NCBI GenBank assembly: GCA_020249775.1 | Contig: JADCFA010000021.1 | Location: 360,560 to 424,559 of the forward strand | DNA from: Roseomonas sp. | GTDB lineage: Bacteria > Pseudomonadota > Alphaproteobacteria > Acetobacterales > Acetobacteraceae | Direction of reading: 5' to 3' | Length of the DNA: 64,000 nucleotides | Part shown: piece after piece, positions 1-8,857 of the stretch | Layout of the letters: the number at the start of each line of letters is the position of its first letter | Numbering within the stretch: the first letter of the stretch is position 1 | The notes under the pieces: generated by a model | Seen by the model: only the letters and a program-made list of their open reading frames with translations | Database searches by the model: none | Told to the model about the DNA's origin: nothing | Translations under genes and position numbers: made by a program

Positions 1-82
1 CCCAATCAAGCGCAACAATGGCGCCGCCATCTTCTGAGATGGTGAGCTCACCAAGGGGGGTATGGAGAGAGAGCTGCGGCAT
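1..82 (-). CDS. Methylated-DNA--protein-cysteine methyltransferase, N-terminal fragment (cut by window edge)
   Basis: Reading the minus strand from the ATG at 82 gives a peptide starting MPQLSLHTPLGELTISEDG and continuing to the window edge. The pattern (T/S)P(L/V)GxLT followed by G.IVALDWG resembles the N-terminus of Ogt/MGMT-type proteins, suicide enzymes that remove alkyl groups from O6-alkylguanine. The catalytic PCHR region would lie outside the window and cannot be checked. An upstream in-frame ATG at 106 would add eight residues; neither start has a clear ribosome binding site. The gene diverges from the ferredoxin gene at 190. The call rests on about 27 residues. Confidence 0.5.
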   Translation of the reverse strand, partial: MPQLSLHTPLGELTISEDGGAIVALDW

Positions 83-189
83 GTCGCTGGAGCGAAGTGG
101 CACCATGGTCGGGTAGCGTCAAGCGGGACGGTTTTGACGGATGGCTGTTTAGGCGGCAAGTGAATGTGCGTAAGCAAAGGGGAATGTGC

Positions 190-567
190 ATGAGCGATCT
201 GGAAGCCAAGGGGAGAGCCCCATCAGACCCCCCGCCATATTATGAGGCGCATGTTTTTGTGTGCTGCAATCGGCGTCCGGAGGAGCATAAGCGCGGATCC
301 TGCGCGGCACGCGGCAGCGAGGCCTTGCGCGACTACATGAAGGCGCGCGGCAAGGAATTGGGGCTAGCCCGGGTGCGTGTGAATTTTGCTGGCTGTCTGG
401 ATCGCTGCGAATTTGGCCCGGTGATGGTGATCTACCCAGAGGGAACATGGTATAAGATCGAAACGAAATCCGATATTGACGAGGTGTTGGAAGCGCATCT
501 CCGCAACAAGGGTCGTGTGCCTCGCCTAATGTTGACCGAGCGCGATATCCCGCCAGCAAAGGGATAG
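190..567 (+). CDS. Thioredoxin-like (2Fe-2S) ferredoxin domain protein
   Basis: A 125-residue protein of the small thioredoxin-fold 2Fe-2S ferredoxin type (COG3411-like). It begins with an AHVFVCCNRR strand, has a Cys in RGSCAARG, then CLDRC and the conserved FGPVMVIYPEGTWY segment. The CCN...SC and CxxxC cysteines are the expected iron-sulfur ligands. The start at 190 is preferred because AAAGGGGA lies 6 bases upstream; an in-frame ATG at 184 is too close to that site, and 97 lacks one. Its redox partner is unknown. A parS site lies between its stop codon and mnmE. Confidence 0.85.
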   Translation: MSDLEAKGRAPSDPPPYYEAHVFVCCNRRPEEHKRGSCAARGSEALRDYMKARGKELGLARVRVNFAGCLDRCEFGPVMVIYPEGTWYKIETKSDIDEVLEAHLRNKGRVPRLMLTERDIPPAKG

Positions 568-578
568 GCGGCGGCGCG

Positions 579-594
579 TGTTTCACGTGAAACG
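579..594. promoter_or_regulatory. parS: parS centromere site 1
   Basis: TGTTTCACGTGAAACG matches the bacterial parS consensus TGTTTCACGTGAAACA at 15 of 16 positions and keeps the full GTTTCACGTGAAAC palindrome. It lies in the gap between the ferredoxin gene and mnmE, about 3.8 kb upstream of parA. parS is the nucleation site from which CTP-bound ParB clamps load and spread. A chance match of this quality so close to parAB is very unlikely. Confidence 0.93.
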
Positions 595-603
595 AGGCAA
601 TAG

Positions 604-1920
604 GTGAGCGCCGCTGACACAATCTATGCCCTGGCGAGCGGCGCAGCAGCTGGCGCGGTTGCGGTGTTGCGCTTGTCGGGGCCAAGAACAGGCGAGGCCG
701 TAAGGTGCCTGGCTGGCGGCCTACCGCCCCCGCGCCGGGCTAGTCTGCGACGGTTGCGCGCCCCTGATGGCGAAACGCTAGACCATGCCCTTGTGCTTTG
801 GTTTCCGGCGCCGGCTTCCTATACTGGCGAAGATGCCGCTGAACTGCATTTGCATGGTGGGCGCAGCGTCATTGCCGGGGTGATGGAAGCATTAAGCTCG
901 GCCGGGTTGCGTCAAGCAGAACCCGGCGAATTTACCCGCCTGGCCTTTTTGCACGGCAAGATGGACTTGACCGCGGCCGAGGGCATCGCAGATTTGATCG
1001 CGGCAGAGACCGCGGCACAGCGGCGCCAGGCCTTGAATCAGGCCGATGGCGGCTTGGCCAAGCTTTATGGCGCTTGGGCCGAACGCTTGGCGCGGCTGCT
1101 GGCCCATCAAGAGGCTTCGATCGAGTTCGCCGAAGATGGCCTTCCCACTGATCTGGATGCCAAGGCACGCGCCGGGGCAGGGGAGCTGCGCGCAGAAATC
1201 GAGGCGCATTTGGCCGATGCGCGGTGTGGAGAGTTGCTGCGCGAGGGCTTAGTCTTTGCCATCATCGGCGCGCCGAATGCTGGAAAATCTTCTCTTCTCA
1301 ACGCCTTGGTAGGTCGGGAGGCGGCCATTGTCTCTGCCCGGGCAGGTACTACGCGCGATATTGTAGAGGCGCGGCTGGACTTGGCCGGCGTGCCTGTAAC
1401 ACTATCCGACACGGCAGGCCTGAGAGAGGCCGGCGATGAGATTGAGGCAGAGGGGATCAAGCGTGCTGAGCGCCGAGCCCAGGAGGCGCAGCTTGTCATC
1501 ACACTTTTTGCCGCTGATCAACCGCCTGACCCCGAGACACGCCGTTGGGTAGGACCTGAGGCCCTTGTGCTCGTCAATAAATGCGACTTGGCGCCAGCGC
1601 CAGCTTCGATTGCCGGAGTTGCCACCATGGCAGTTTCTGCGCAACAGGGTACAGGGCTGGGTGAGGTGCGGGACCGGCTTGCTGAGGCTGCATTGCGCCT
1701 GACGGGCGCTGGACGGGGCAATCAATTGACCCGTCCGCGCCACCGTGCGGCCCTGGCTGACGCGGTGACGCTGCTTACCGAAGCGGAGGGCGCCGGCCTT
1801 CCAGAACTGGCAGCGGAGGCGTTGCGCGCGGCGCTCTTCGCCCTTGGCCGCCTGACCGGACGCGTGGGTGTCGAGGAAATTCTGGATATCGTCTTTCGGG
1901 ACTTCTGCATCGGCAAGTAA
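604..1920 (+). CDS. mnmE: tRNA uridine-5-carboxymethylaminomethyl(34) synthesis GTPase MnmE
   Basis: 438 residues, slightly short for the family. With MnmG it installs the aminomethyl-type modification on U34 of several tRNAs. The N-terminal folate-binding domain opens with DTIYALASG; the GTPase domain has Walker A GAPNAGKSS at residues 222-230, DTAG at 269-272 and NKCD at 325-328; the chain ends in CIGK, the conserved C-terminal motif containing the functional Cys. The start is a GTG with GAGG at 593-596. mnmG follows 18 bases after the stop. Confidence 0.97.
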   Translation: MSAADTIYALASGAAAGAVAVLRLSGPRTGEAVRCLAGGLPPPRRASLRRLRAPDGETLDHALVLWFPAPASYTGEDAAELHLHGGRSVIAGVMEALSSAGLRQAEPGEFTRLAFLHGKMDLTAAEGIADLIAAETAAQRRQALNQADGGLAKLYGAWAERLARLLAHQEASIEFAEDGLPTDLDAKARAGAGELRAEIEAHLADARCGELLREGLVFAIIGAPNAGKSSLLNALVGREAAIVSARAGTTRDIVEARLDLAGVPVTLSDTAGLREAGDEIEAEGIKRAERRAQEAQLVITLFAADQPPDPETRRWVGPEALVLVNKCDLAPAPASIAGVATMAVSAQQGTGLGEVRDRLAEAALRLTGAGRGNQLTRPRHRAALADAVTLLTEAEGAGLPELAAEALRAALFALGRLTGRVGVEEILDIVFRDFCIGK

Positions 1921-1938
1921 TGCTGATATAGGCGGCGT

Positions 1939-3816
1939 ATGACAGGTGCGGATTTGACCTTTGATGTCGTAGTGGTAGGCGGCGGCCATGCCGGCTGTGA
2001 GGCCGCGGCGGCTGCGGCGCGCTGTGGCGCACGCACATTGCTGCTGACCCATAAGATGGAAACCGTTGGTGAAATGTCCTGCAACCCGGCCATTGGTGGT
2101 GTAGGGAAGGGCCACCTGGTTCGCGAAATTGACGCGCTCGACGGGCTTATGGCCCGCGCCGCGGATGCCGCTGCCATTCACATCAAGATGCTTAACCTGT
2201 CTAAGGGTCCAGCGGTCCGAGGGCCCCGCGCCCAGGCGGATCGGCGGCTTTATCGGGAGGCTGTGCAGGCGCTGCTGCGCGCTCAGCCCGGCCTCACGAT
2301 CATGGCCGGCGGGGCCGAGGGGCTGGAACTCGACCAAGCGGGTGCGCTGGCCGCGATCACTACCGCCGATGGGCAGCGTATTCGCTGCGGCGCTGCGATC
2401 GTGACCACTGGCACATTCTTGCGCGGCGAAATCCATATCGGCGAAAAGCGCTTCCCGGCTGGCCGAGTTGGCGACGCGCCGGCTGTTGGCCTCGCACTGG
2501 CATTCGAGGGTTTGGGCCTGCCGCTGGCGCGGCTCAAGACCGGGACACCGCCCAGGCTTGATGGTCGGACGATTGATTGGGCAGTGCTGGAAGCGCAGCC
2601 TGGGGATGACAAGCCAGAACCGCTTTCCTGGCTGACAGAGCGTATAACCAATCGCCAAGTCTCCTGTGGGATTACCGCGACTACGCCTGAAACCCACGCG
2701 ATCATCCGCGCCAATCTTCAGTCAAGCGCAGTGTATGGTGGTCGGATCCAGGGGGTCGGGCCCCGCTATTGCCCTTCAATCGAAGACAAGGTGGTGCGCT
2801 TTGCCGACCGCGAGCGGCACCAGATTTTCCTTGAACCTGAAGGGCTTGATGACCCAACGGTCTATCCCAATGGGATTTCCACGAGCCTTTCAGAAGCTGT
2901 GCAGGAACAGGTAGTCGCCTTGATTCCTGGGCTAGCTAGGGCGCGCATTCTGCGGCCTGGCTATGCCATTGAATATGATCACATTGACCCCCGCGCGCTG
3001 ACGCCGACGCTGGAATTGCGGCGCGTGCCGCGTCTTTTCCTGGCGGGGCAGATCAACGGCACGACAGGGTATGAGGAAGCCGGAGCTCAGGGTCTGATGG
3101 CCGGTATCAACGCAGCCCGCCGTGCGTCCGGCGCTGATCCCGATGCGACCTTGACGCGTAGCGAGGCCTATATCGGTGTGTTGGTGGATGATTTGACGCT
3201 ACAGGGCGTGTCAGAGCCCTACCGCATGCTCACCGCACGGGCCGAACATCGCCTGTCGCTCCGCGCGGATAATGCCGGGCTTAGGCTCACCGAACGGGGT
3301 ATTGCCTGGGGCTGCGTTGGGTCTGAGCGGGCAGTGCGGCATCGTGCCTTTGCAGAAGCGGTGTCCTCGGCCTTGGCACGCGCTGTCGCGGATGGTGCCT
3401 CTCCCGCGGCTCTTTCTGGTTTTGGGATTGCGGTGAATCAGGATGGCCGACGGCGCTCCGTGCTCGAATTATTGGCTCTCCCCGGCGTTGAAACCGGCTT
3501 GGTGGAAGCTGCCTTCTCATGGCTGAAGGAACTCTCCCCGGCAATTCGCGCCCAATTGGAAGCCGAGGCCCTTTACGCCCCTTATTTGCGCCGGCAGGAA
3601 GCCGAGCGGCGCCTCATGGAGCGTGAGGAAAAGGCCGCAATCGCCGCAACGCTTGATTTCGATGCGGTGGACGGGCTTTCCGCCGAAATGCGCCAACGGT
3701 TCAAGGCGGCGCGCCCCACAACCCTTGGCGCAGCCGGTCGTGTTCAGGGCGTCACGCCCGCGGCACTTGCAGCGCTCGCGGTCCATCTGCGGCGTGAAGC
3801 GCAACGTTTCACGTGA
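1939..3816 (+). CDS. mnmG: tRNA uridine-5-carboxymethylaminomethyl(34) synthesis enzyme MnmG (GidA)
   Basis: 625 residues, normal for the family. It is the FAD-dependent partner of MnmE. The dinucleotide-binding motif [10 protein letters not shown] lies at residues 14-23, followed by the hallmark segments MSCNPAIGG and [10 protein letters not shown], and [14 protein letters not shown] near residue 373. The C-terminal helical domain that contacts MnmE is complete. The last codons and the TGA stop lie inside parS site 2, and the stop overlaps the GTG start of rsmG as GTGA. Confidence 0.97.
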   Translation: MTGADLTFDVVVVGGGHAGCEAAAAAARCGARTLLLTHKMETVGEMSCNPAIGGVGKGHLVREIDALDGLMARAADAAAIHIKMLNLSKGPAVRGPRAQADRRLYREAVQALLRAQPGLTIMAGGAEGLELDQAGALAAITTADGQRIRCGAAIVTTGTFLRGEIHIGEKRFPAGRVGDAPAVGLALAFEGLGLPLARLKTGTPPRLDGRTIDWAVLEAQPGDDKPEPLSWLTERITNRQVSCGITATTPETHAIIRANLQSSAVYGGRIQGVGPRYCPSIEDKVVRFADRERHQIFLEPEGLDDPTVYPNGISTSLSEAVQEQVVALIPGLARARILRPGYAIEYDHIDPRALTPTLELRRVPRLFLAGQINGTTGYEEAGAQGLMAGINAARRASGADPDATLTRSEAYIGVLVDDLTLQGVSEPYRMLTARAEHRLSLRADNAGLRLTERGIAWGCVGSERAVRHRAFAEAVSSALARAVADGASPAALSGFGIAVNQDGRRRSVLELLALPGVETGLVEAAFSWLKELSPAIRAQLEAEALYAPYLRRQEAERRLMEREEKAAIAATLDFDAVDGLSAEMRQRFKAARPTTLGAAGRVQGVTPAALAALAVHLRREAQRFT

Positions 3817-3820
3817 AACA
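3805..3820. promoter_or_regulatory. parS: parS centromere site 2, inside the mnmG/rsmG junction
   Basis: CGTTTCACGTGAAACA matches the parS consensus at 15 of 16 positions and keeps the full inner palindrome. The site encodes the last residues of MnmG, its TGA stop, and the GTG start of rsmG, so one short sequence carries coding, start/stop and centromere information. It lies 566 bases upstream of parA. Confidence 0.93.
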
Positions 3821-4386
3821 CAGCTCGGAAACCACTGAACGGTTTGCAGCCTTTCGCGACCTGCTGCTCCGTTGGAATGTGCGGATCAATCTTATTTCCG
3901 GAGAAACTGCCGCGGACATAGATCAACGCCACATCGCGGATTGTGCGCAATTGCAGCCGCTTCTGCCCAAGGATGGACCCATCGCCGACCTGGGGTCGGG
4001 CGCCGGCCTACCGGGCCTCGTGTTGGCGATTTTGCAGCCAGAGCGCGAAATTCATTTGGTGGAGTCTGACAAGCGCAAAGCCGCGTTCCTGGTCGAAGCA
4101 AGCGCCCAACTACAACTACCTATGGTGCGTGTGCATGCCTGCCGCGCAGAAAACGCTAAGCTCCCGCCGCTTGCGGCCATTACTGCGCGTGCTCTTGCCC
4201 CCTTGGCTGTATTGCTGCCCCATGCTGCGGATTTCCTGGCCCCCGGCGGCATGGCGCTATTTCCTAAAGGCAAAACTGCCGAGAAAGAGTTGACGGAAGC
4301 CACTCAGGACTGGCACTTCACCCTTGAGCGCTTCCCAAGCGCGACCAATCCCGAAGCAACCATCCTGCGCCTGAGCAATATCCACA

Positions 4387-4400
<14 letters not shown>
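3813..4400 (+). CDS. rsmG: 16S rRNA (guanine(527)-N(7))-methyltransferase RsmG (GidB)
   Basis: 195 residues. It is an S-adenosylmethionine-dependent enzyme that methylates N7 of G527 in 16S rRNA; loss in other bacteria gives low-level streptomycin resistance. The SAM-binding motif [12 protein letters not shown] is at residues 57-68, preceded by the [10 protein letters not shown] segment typical of the family. The GTG start overlaps the mnmG stop within parS site 2, which suggests translational coupling. The 3' end overlaps the GTG start of parA by 14 bases. Confidence 0.95.
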
Positions 4401-5195
<795 letters not shown>

Positions 5196-5199
<4 letters not shown>

Positions 5200-6050
5200 A
5201 AAAGCCCGCCCGGCTCGGCATGGGTCTCTCAGCCCTTATGGGGGACGCCCCGGCCCCCGCCGCCTCAACCTCTGGCCCGCCACGCAGCCTGCCTATTGCC
5301 ATGATCGAACCTGGCCCTTTTCAGCCGCGCATGGAACCTGATCGGCAGGCGCTGCAGGAACTCGCGGCCTCCATCAACGAGCATGGTATTTTGCAGCCCC
5401 TGCTCGTGCGCCCGAAGCCAGGTGATGCGGGGCGCTACCAGATCATTGGCGGCGAACGCCGCTGGCGCGCGGCGCAGATCGCGAAGCTGCATGATGTCCC
5501 CGTCGTCATCCGCGATTTTGATGACCGCATGGCGATGGCCGCTGGCTTGGTTGAAAACCTCCAGCGCGAAGACCTGAACGCCATCGAAGAAGCCGAGGGT
5601 TTTTCGCGCCTGATCGAACAATTCGGCCTTAATCAGGAAAGCCTTGCGCGCGCTGTCGGCAAGTCGCGCAGCCATGTCGCCAATACACTGCGCCTTCTGA
5701 ATCTGCCCGCCACCATCCGCGAGCATTTGCGTGCCGGGCGCCTTAGCGCCGGCCATGCCCGCGCCCTGTTGGGCGCGGAAGAACCCGAAAAACTGGCCAC
5801 GCAAATCCTCACGCGCGGGCTTTCGGTGCGCCAGGCTGAGGCCATGGCCGCGGCGCAGCCCAAAAACCCTGAAGCACGACGCACCAATACCAAGGATTCC
5901 GATACGCTGGCGCTTGAACGCCAATTGCTGGAGCGCCTCGGGCTGCAGGTTGCCATCAAGCATTTTGGCAAGGGTGGGCAGGTAACCATCAGCTATAGTG
6001 ACCTTGACCAGCTTGACGGCTTGATCCGCTTGCTGATGCCAGACGCCTAA
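5196..6050 (+). CDS. parB: Chromosome partitioning CTPase/centromere-binding protein ParB
   Basis: 284 residues. ParB binds parS, then uses CTP to form sliding clamps. The N-terminal RLGMGLSALMGD peptide is the conserved segment that stimulates ParA. The ParB/Srx domain holds the CTP-binding GERRWR motif at residues 86-91; a helix-turn-helix (ESLARAVGKSRSHVANTLRL) follows at about 150-169, and the C-terminus is a short dimerisation domain. The start at 5196 has GAAGGAA nearby and overlaps the parA stop. The usual alphaproteobacterial followers holA or lptE are not downstream. Confidence 0.96.
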
Positions 6051-6076
6051 CGCCCCCTCACACCCGGGAGCTCGCT

Positions 6077-6547
6077 TTGTCAAAACCCAATGATCTCGAT
6101 GCCACTGATCTTGCCATCCTCCGCTTGATTCAGGCAGATGCCTCACTCTCCCTGGGCGATATCGCGAAGGAGGTTGGGCTCACACAAACCCCATGCTGGA
6201 AACGCATCCGCCGCATGGAAGAAACCGGCATCATCACCGGACGCGTCACCTTGGTGAATGCCGAAAAGCTTGGCCTGGGCATTTCGGTTTTTGTCGCCAT
6301 TGAAACCGGGGACCATTCCGCTGATTGGATCGAAAGCTTCGCCAAAACCGTGGCCGATATGCCGGAAATCGTCGAATGTTGGCGGCTTGGCGGCGATGTT
6401 GATTACCTGCTCCGCGTCGTTGTCTCCGACATGACCGCCTATGATGGCTTCTACCGCAAGCTCACGGCCCGCGTTTCCAGCTTGCGCAAAGTCACATCTC
6501 GCTTTGCCATGGAATGCGTGAAATCAACCACAGCGCTACCGCTCTGA
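6077..6547 (+). CDS. Lrp/AsnC-family transcriptional regulator
   Basis: 156 residues. An N-terminal helix-turn-helix (LAILRLIQADASLSLGDIAKEVGLTQ, read in two halves) is followed by the WKRIRRMEETGIITGR wing and an RAM ligand-binding domain ending in a CVKSTTALPL tail. These regulators usually sense amino acids and act on neighbouring genes. No in-frame ATG is near the start, so TTG at 6077 with GGAG at 6067-6070 is used. It lies just upstream of the split UxaA-family enzyme on the same strand, so that pair is its likely target; this is inference. Confidence 0.88.
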   Translation: MSKPNDLDATDLAILRLIQADASLSLGDIAKEVGLTQTPCWKRIRRMEETGIITGRVTLVNAEKLGLGISVFVAIETGDHSADWIESFAKTVADMPEIVECWRLGGDVDYLLRVVVSDMTAYDGFYRKLTARVSSLRKVTSRFAMECVKSTTALPL

Positions 6548-6626
6548 CCCCCGCGGCGCCGATTGACCCGGCAGAGGCAGCGCCGTAGCTTTCCCCAGCA
6601 TTTTGAAAAAGGGAGGATATGCCGGC

Positions 6627-6911
6627 ATGACCGTGCATTTCTGTGTGCATGACGAAGGCGATTCCGTCGGCGTCGTGGTTGTCGAAGGGATCAAATCCGG
6701 CCAGGCGCTGAATGGCTGGATCATGGATCAGGACAAGATGATCACCTTCAACGCGAAGTCGGATATCCCGATCGGCCATAAGCTTGCCATTCGCGCCATC
6801 GCTGCCGGCGATACCATCATCAAATACGGCATTGATATCGGCAAGGCGGTGAGGGACATCTCCGCTGGCGAGCATCTTCATGTCCATAACGTCAAAACGA
6901 AGCGGTGGTAA
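6627..6911 (+). CDS. UxaA-family lyase, small SAF-domain subunit (SuyA-like)
   Basis: 94 residues forming a single SAF domain, the fold at the N-terminus of altronate and galactarate dehydratases. [13 protein letters not shown] and the [19 protein letters not shown] stretch are the recognisable parts. In single-chain UxaA enzymes this domain is fused to the catalytic part; here it is a separate gene followed at once by the large subunit, as in (2R)-sulfolactate sulfo-lyase SuyAB and some archaeal enzymes. The start at 6627 has GGGAGG at 6611-6616. A four-codon out-of-frame ORF (ATGCCGGCATGA, 6619-6630) overlaps this start. Substrate not determinable. Confidence 0.8.
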   Translation: MTVHFCVHDEGDSVGVVVVEGIKSGQALNGWIMDQDKMITFNAKSDIPIGHKLAIRAIAAGDTIIKYGIDIGKAVRDISAGEHLHVHNVKTKRW

Positions 6912-6916
6912 GCGCC

Positions 6917-8092
6917 ATGGGCATTAATCTGAAAAACGCCTCATTCGAAGGCTGGCGCCGCGAAAATGGCCGTATGGGTGTGCGCAACCACGTGATCATC
7001 CTGCCGGTGGATGATCTTTCGAATGCAGCCTGCGAAGCGGTCGCAAACAACATCAAGGGCGCGCTGGCCATCCCGCACGCCTATGGCCGCCTGCAATTCG
7101 GCGCCGATCTTGATCTGCATTTCCGCACCCTCATCGGCACGGGCACCAACCCAAATGTCGCCGGCGTGGTGGTGATTGGCATTGAACCAGGTTGGACAGG
7201 CCGCATTGTTGAAGGCATCGCCAAATCCGGCAAGCCGGTGGAAGGCTTCGCCATTGAACAGAATGGCGACATCAACACCATCGCCAATGCGTCCCGCGCT
7301 GCCTATCGCATGGTGAAGCACGCATCGCGGCTGAAGAAATCCCGCGCTTCCATTCAGGAGCTGTGGGTTTCCACCAAATGCGGTGAAAGCGATACCACAT
7401 CGGGCCTCGCTTCCTGCCCGACCGTCGGCAATTCCTTCGACAAGCTCTGGGAAAACGGCAATACGCTCGTTTTCGGGGAAACTACCGAACTTACGGGTGG
7501 GGAACATCTGGTTGCCGCACGGTGCCGCACGCCGGAAATCCGCGCGCAATTCCAGGCGATGTTTGACCGCTACCAGCGTGTGGTCGAAACCAATAAGACC
7601 AACGATCTTTCCGAAAGCCAGCCTACCAAGGGGAATATCGAAGGGGGCCTCACCACCATCGAAGAAAAGGCTCTCGGCAATATCCAAAAGATTGGCAAGA
7701 AGTGTCTGGTGGATGGCGTGCTGGACAAGGCCGAAGAACCAACCCATTCCGGCTTGTGGTTCATGGATTCAAGCTCGGCCGCGGCGGAGATGGTCACCCT
7801 TTGCGCCGCTTCCGGCTTTGCCGTGCATGCCTTCCCGACGGGCCAAGGGAATGTCATCGGCAACCCCATCCTGCCGGTCATCAAGCTCACCGCCAATCCG
7901 CGCACGCAGCGCACCATGTCCGAACATATTGATGTGGATGTGACCGGGTTGTTGCAGCGCCAGATGAATATGGATGATGCCGGAGAGGCCTTGCTTGATT
8001 GCATCATCCGCACAGCGGATGGCGAATTGACCGCGGCCGAATTGCTCGGCCACCGCGAATTCAGTCTGACGCGGCTTTACGAAAGCGCGTAA
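6917..8092 (+). CDS. UxaA-family lyase, large catalytic subunit (SuyB-like)
   Basis: 391 residues, matching the catalytic part of the altronate/galactarate dehydratase family, which removes water (or sulfite in SuyB) from hydroxy acids. Visible are [14 protein letters not shown] at the N-terminus, an HAYGR segment, [10 protein letters not shown] at about residue 155 and the late [13 protein letters not shown] motif. The start at 6917 lies 5 bases after the small-subunit stop; GTG at 6905 would overlap it and is an alternative. The arrangement suggests an obligate heteromer. Sulfolactate is one possible substrate, but a sugar acid is equally compatible. Confidence 0.8.
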   Translation: MGINLKNASFEGWRRENGRMGVRNHVIILPVDDLSNAACEAVANNIKGALAIPHAYGRLQFGADLDLHFRTLIGTGTNPNVAGVVVIGIEPGWTGRIVEGIAKSGKPVEGFAIEQNGDINTIANASRAAYRMVKHASRLKKSRASIQELWVSTKCGESDTTSGLASCPTVGNSFDKLWENGNTLVFGETTELTGGEHLVAARCRTPEIRAQFQAMFDRYQRVVETNKTNDLSESQPTKGNIEGGLTTIEEKALGNIQKIGKKCLVDGVLDKAEEPTHSGLWFMDSSSAAAEMVTLCAASGFAVHAFPTGQGNVIGNPILPVIKLTANPRTQRTMSEHIDVDVTGLLQRQMNMDDAGEALLDCIIRTADGELTAAELLGHREFSLTRLYESA

Positions 8093-8100
8093 GCGTAACG

Positions 8101-8130
8101 GGGCGGCGCGCCAACGTCGGCGCGCCGCCC
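8101..8130. terminator. Strong GC hairpin between convergent genes
   Basis: GGGCGGCGCGCC and GGCGCGCCGCCC form a perfect 12-bp stem with a 6-base loop. It lies 9 bases after the UxaA large-subunit stop and 46 bases beyond the hpf stop on the other strand. There is no T-run, so it may act as a transcript-end stabiliser or a weak bidirectional terminator. Confidence 0.5.
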
Positions 8131-8176
8131 GGCCACTGTTTCAAGTCGCGAAAAATCAGCTATCGCGGGTAAGACG

Positions 8177-8761
8177 CTACCCCTCCCCCGGATCAATCCA
8201 GCCGATATTTCCATCGGCGCGGCGATAGACAACATTCAGCCCACCGCCCTCCTTGTTGCGGAACATCAGCGCCTGCGCCTGGGCCAGATCAAGCCGCATC
8301 ACCGCCTCACCCACGCTCAGCCTTTCGATATGTGTGGGGTTTTCGGCAATAATGGCGCCGTGATCGCCATTCTCCGGCGCTTCCTCATCCGCCGGGGCTT
8401 CGATCACATAGCGGCGGCCGCGCGGCATTTCCTCGGCGGCGGCTTCGCGTTCACCCGCGAAAGACCGTGCATGTTCATTGACGCGCCGGCGATAGCGCCG
8501 CAGGCGCTTGGCCAAATGCTCGGCGGCAACCTCAAAGGCGCGGTGGGCATCAGCGCCTTCACCCTCGGCGCGCATCATCAGCCCGCGCCCGGCCTTCAAA
8601 TTGATGTCACAACTGAACTGGCTTCGATGCTTGTGGAAGGTCACATTGGCTTCAAGCGCATGGTCGAAATACTTGGCGGTGATCGCGGTCAATCCGTCGC
8701 TCACATGGGTCTTCAGCGCCTCACCTGTTTCAACTTGCTTTCCGGCAACTGTAATATGCAT
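8177..8761 (-). CDS. hpf: Ribosome hibernation-promoting factor, long form (HPF/YfiA)
   Basis: 194 residues, the long type that drives 100S ribosome dimers in stationary phase. Residues 1-100 form the S30AE ribosome-binding domain starting MHITVAGKQVETGEALK; after an acidic linker, the C-terminal dimerisation domain has ERLSVGEAVMRLDLAQAQAL and ends GWIDPGEG. The ATG at 8761 is preceded by AGGGAGG. Its place directly downstream of rpoN is the usual alphaproteobacterial and gammaproteobacterial arrangement. Confidence 0.94.
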   Translation of the reverse strand: MHITVAGKQVETGEALKTHVSDGLTAITAKYFDHALEANVTFHKHRSQFSCDINLKAGRGLMMRAEGEGADAHRAFEVAAEHLAKRLRRYRRRVNEHARSFAGEREAAAEEMPRGRRYVIEAPADEEAPENGDHGAIIAENPTHIERLSVGEAVMRLDLAQAQALMFRNKEGGGLNVVYRRADGNIGWIDPGEG

Positions 8762-8857
8762 GGGCCTATGCCCTCCCTTTTGCAAAGCGGAGGGGCCGCC
8801 CCATGGCGACCGGGCGCGCGACCCTTGCCTTTCTTCCGGGTCGCCTTTCTGTCCGGA

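Noticed and set aside
1402..2697. A 431-codon minus-strand frame
   Set aside because: It is antisense to mnmE and mnmG, both well supported.
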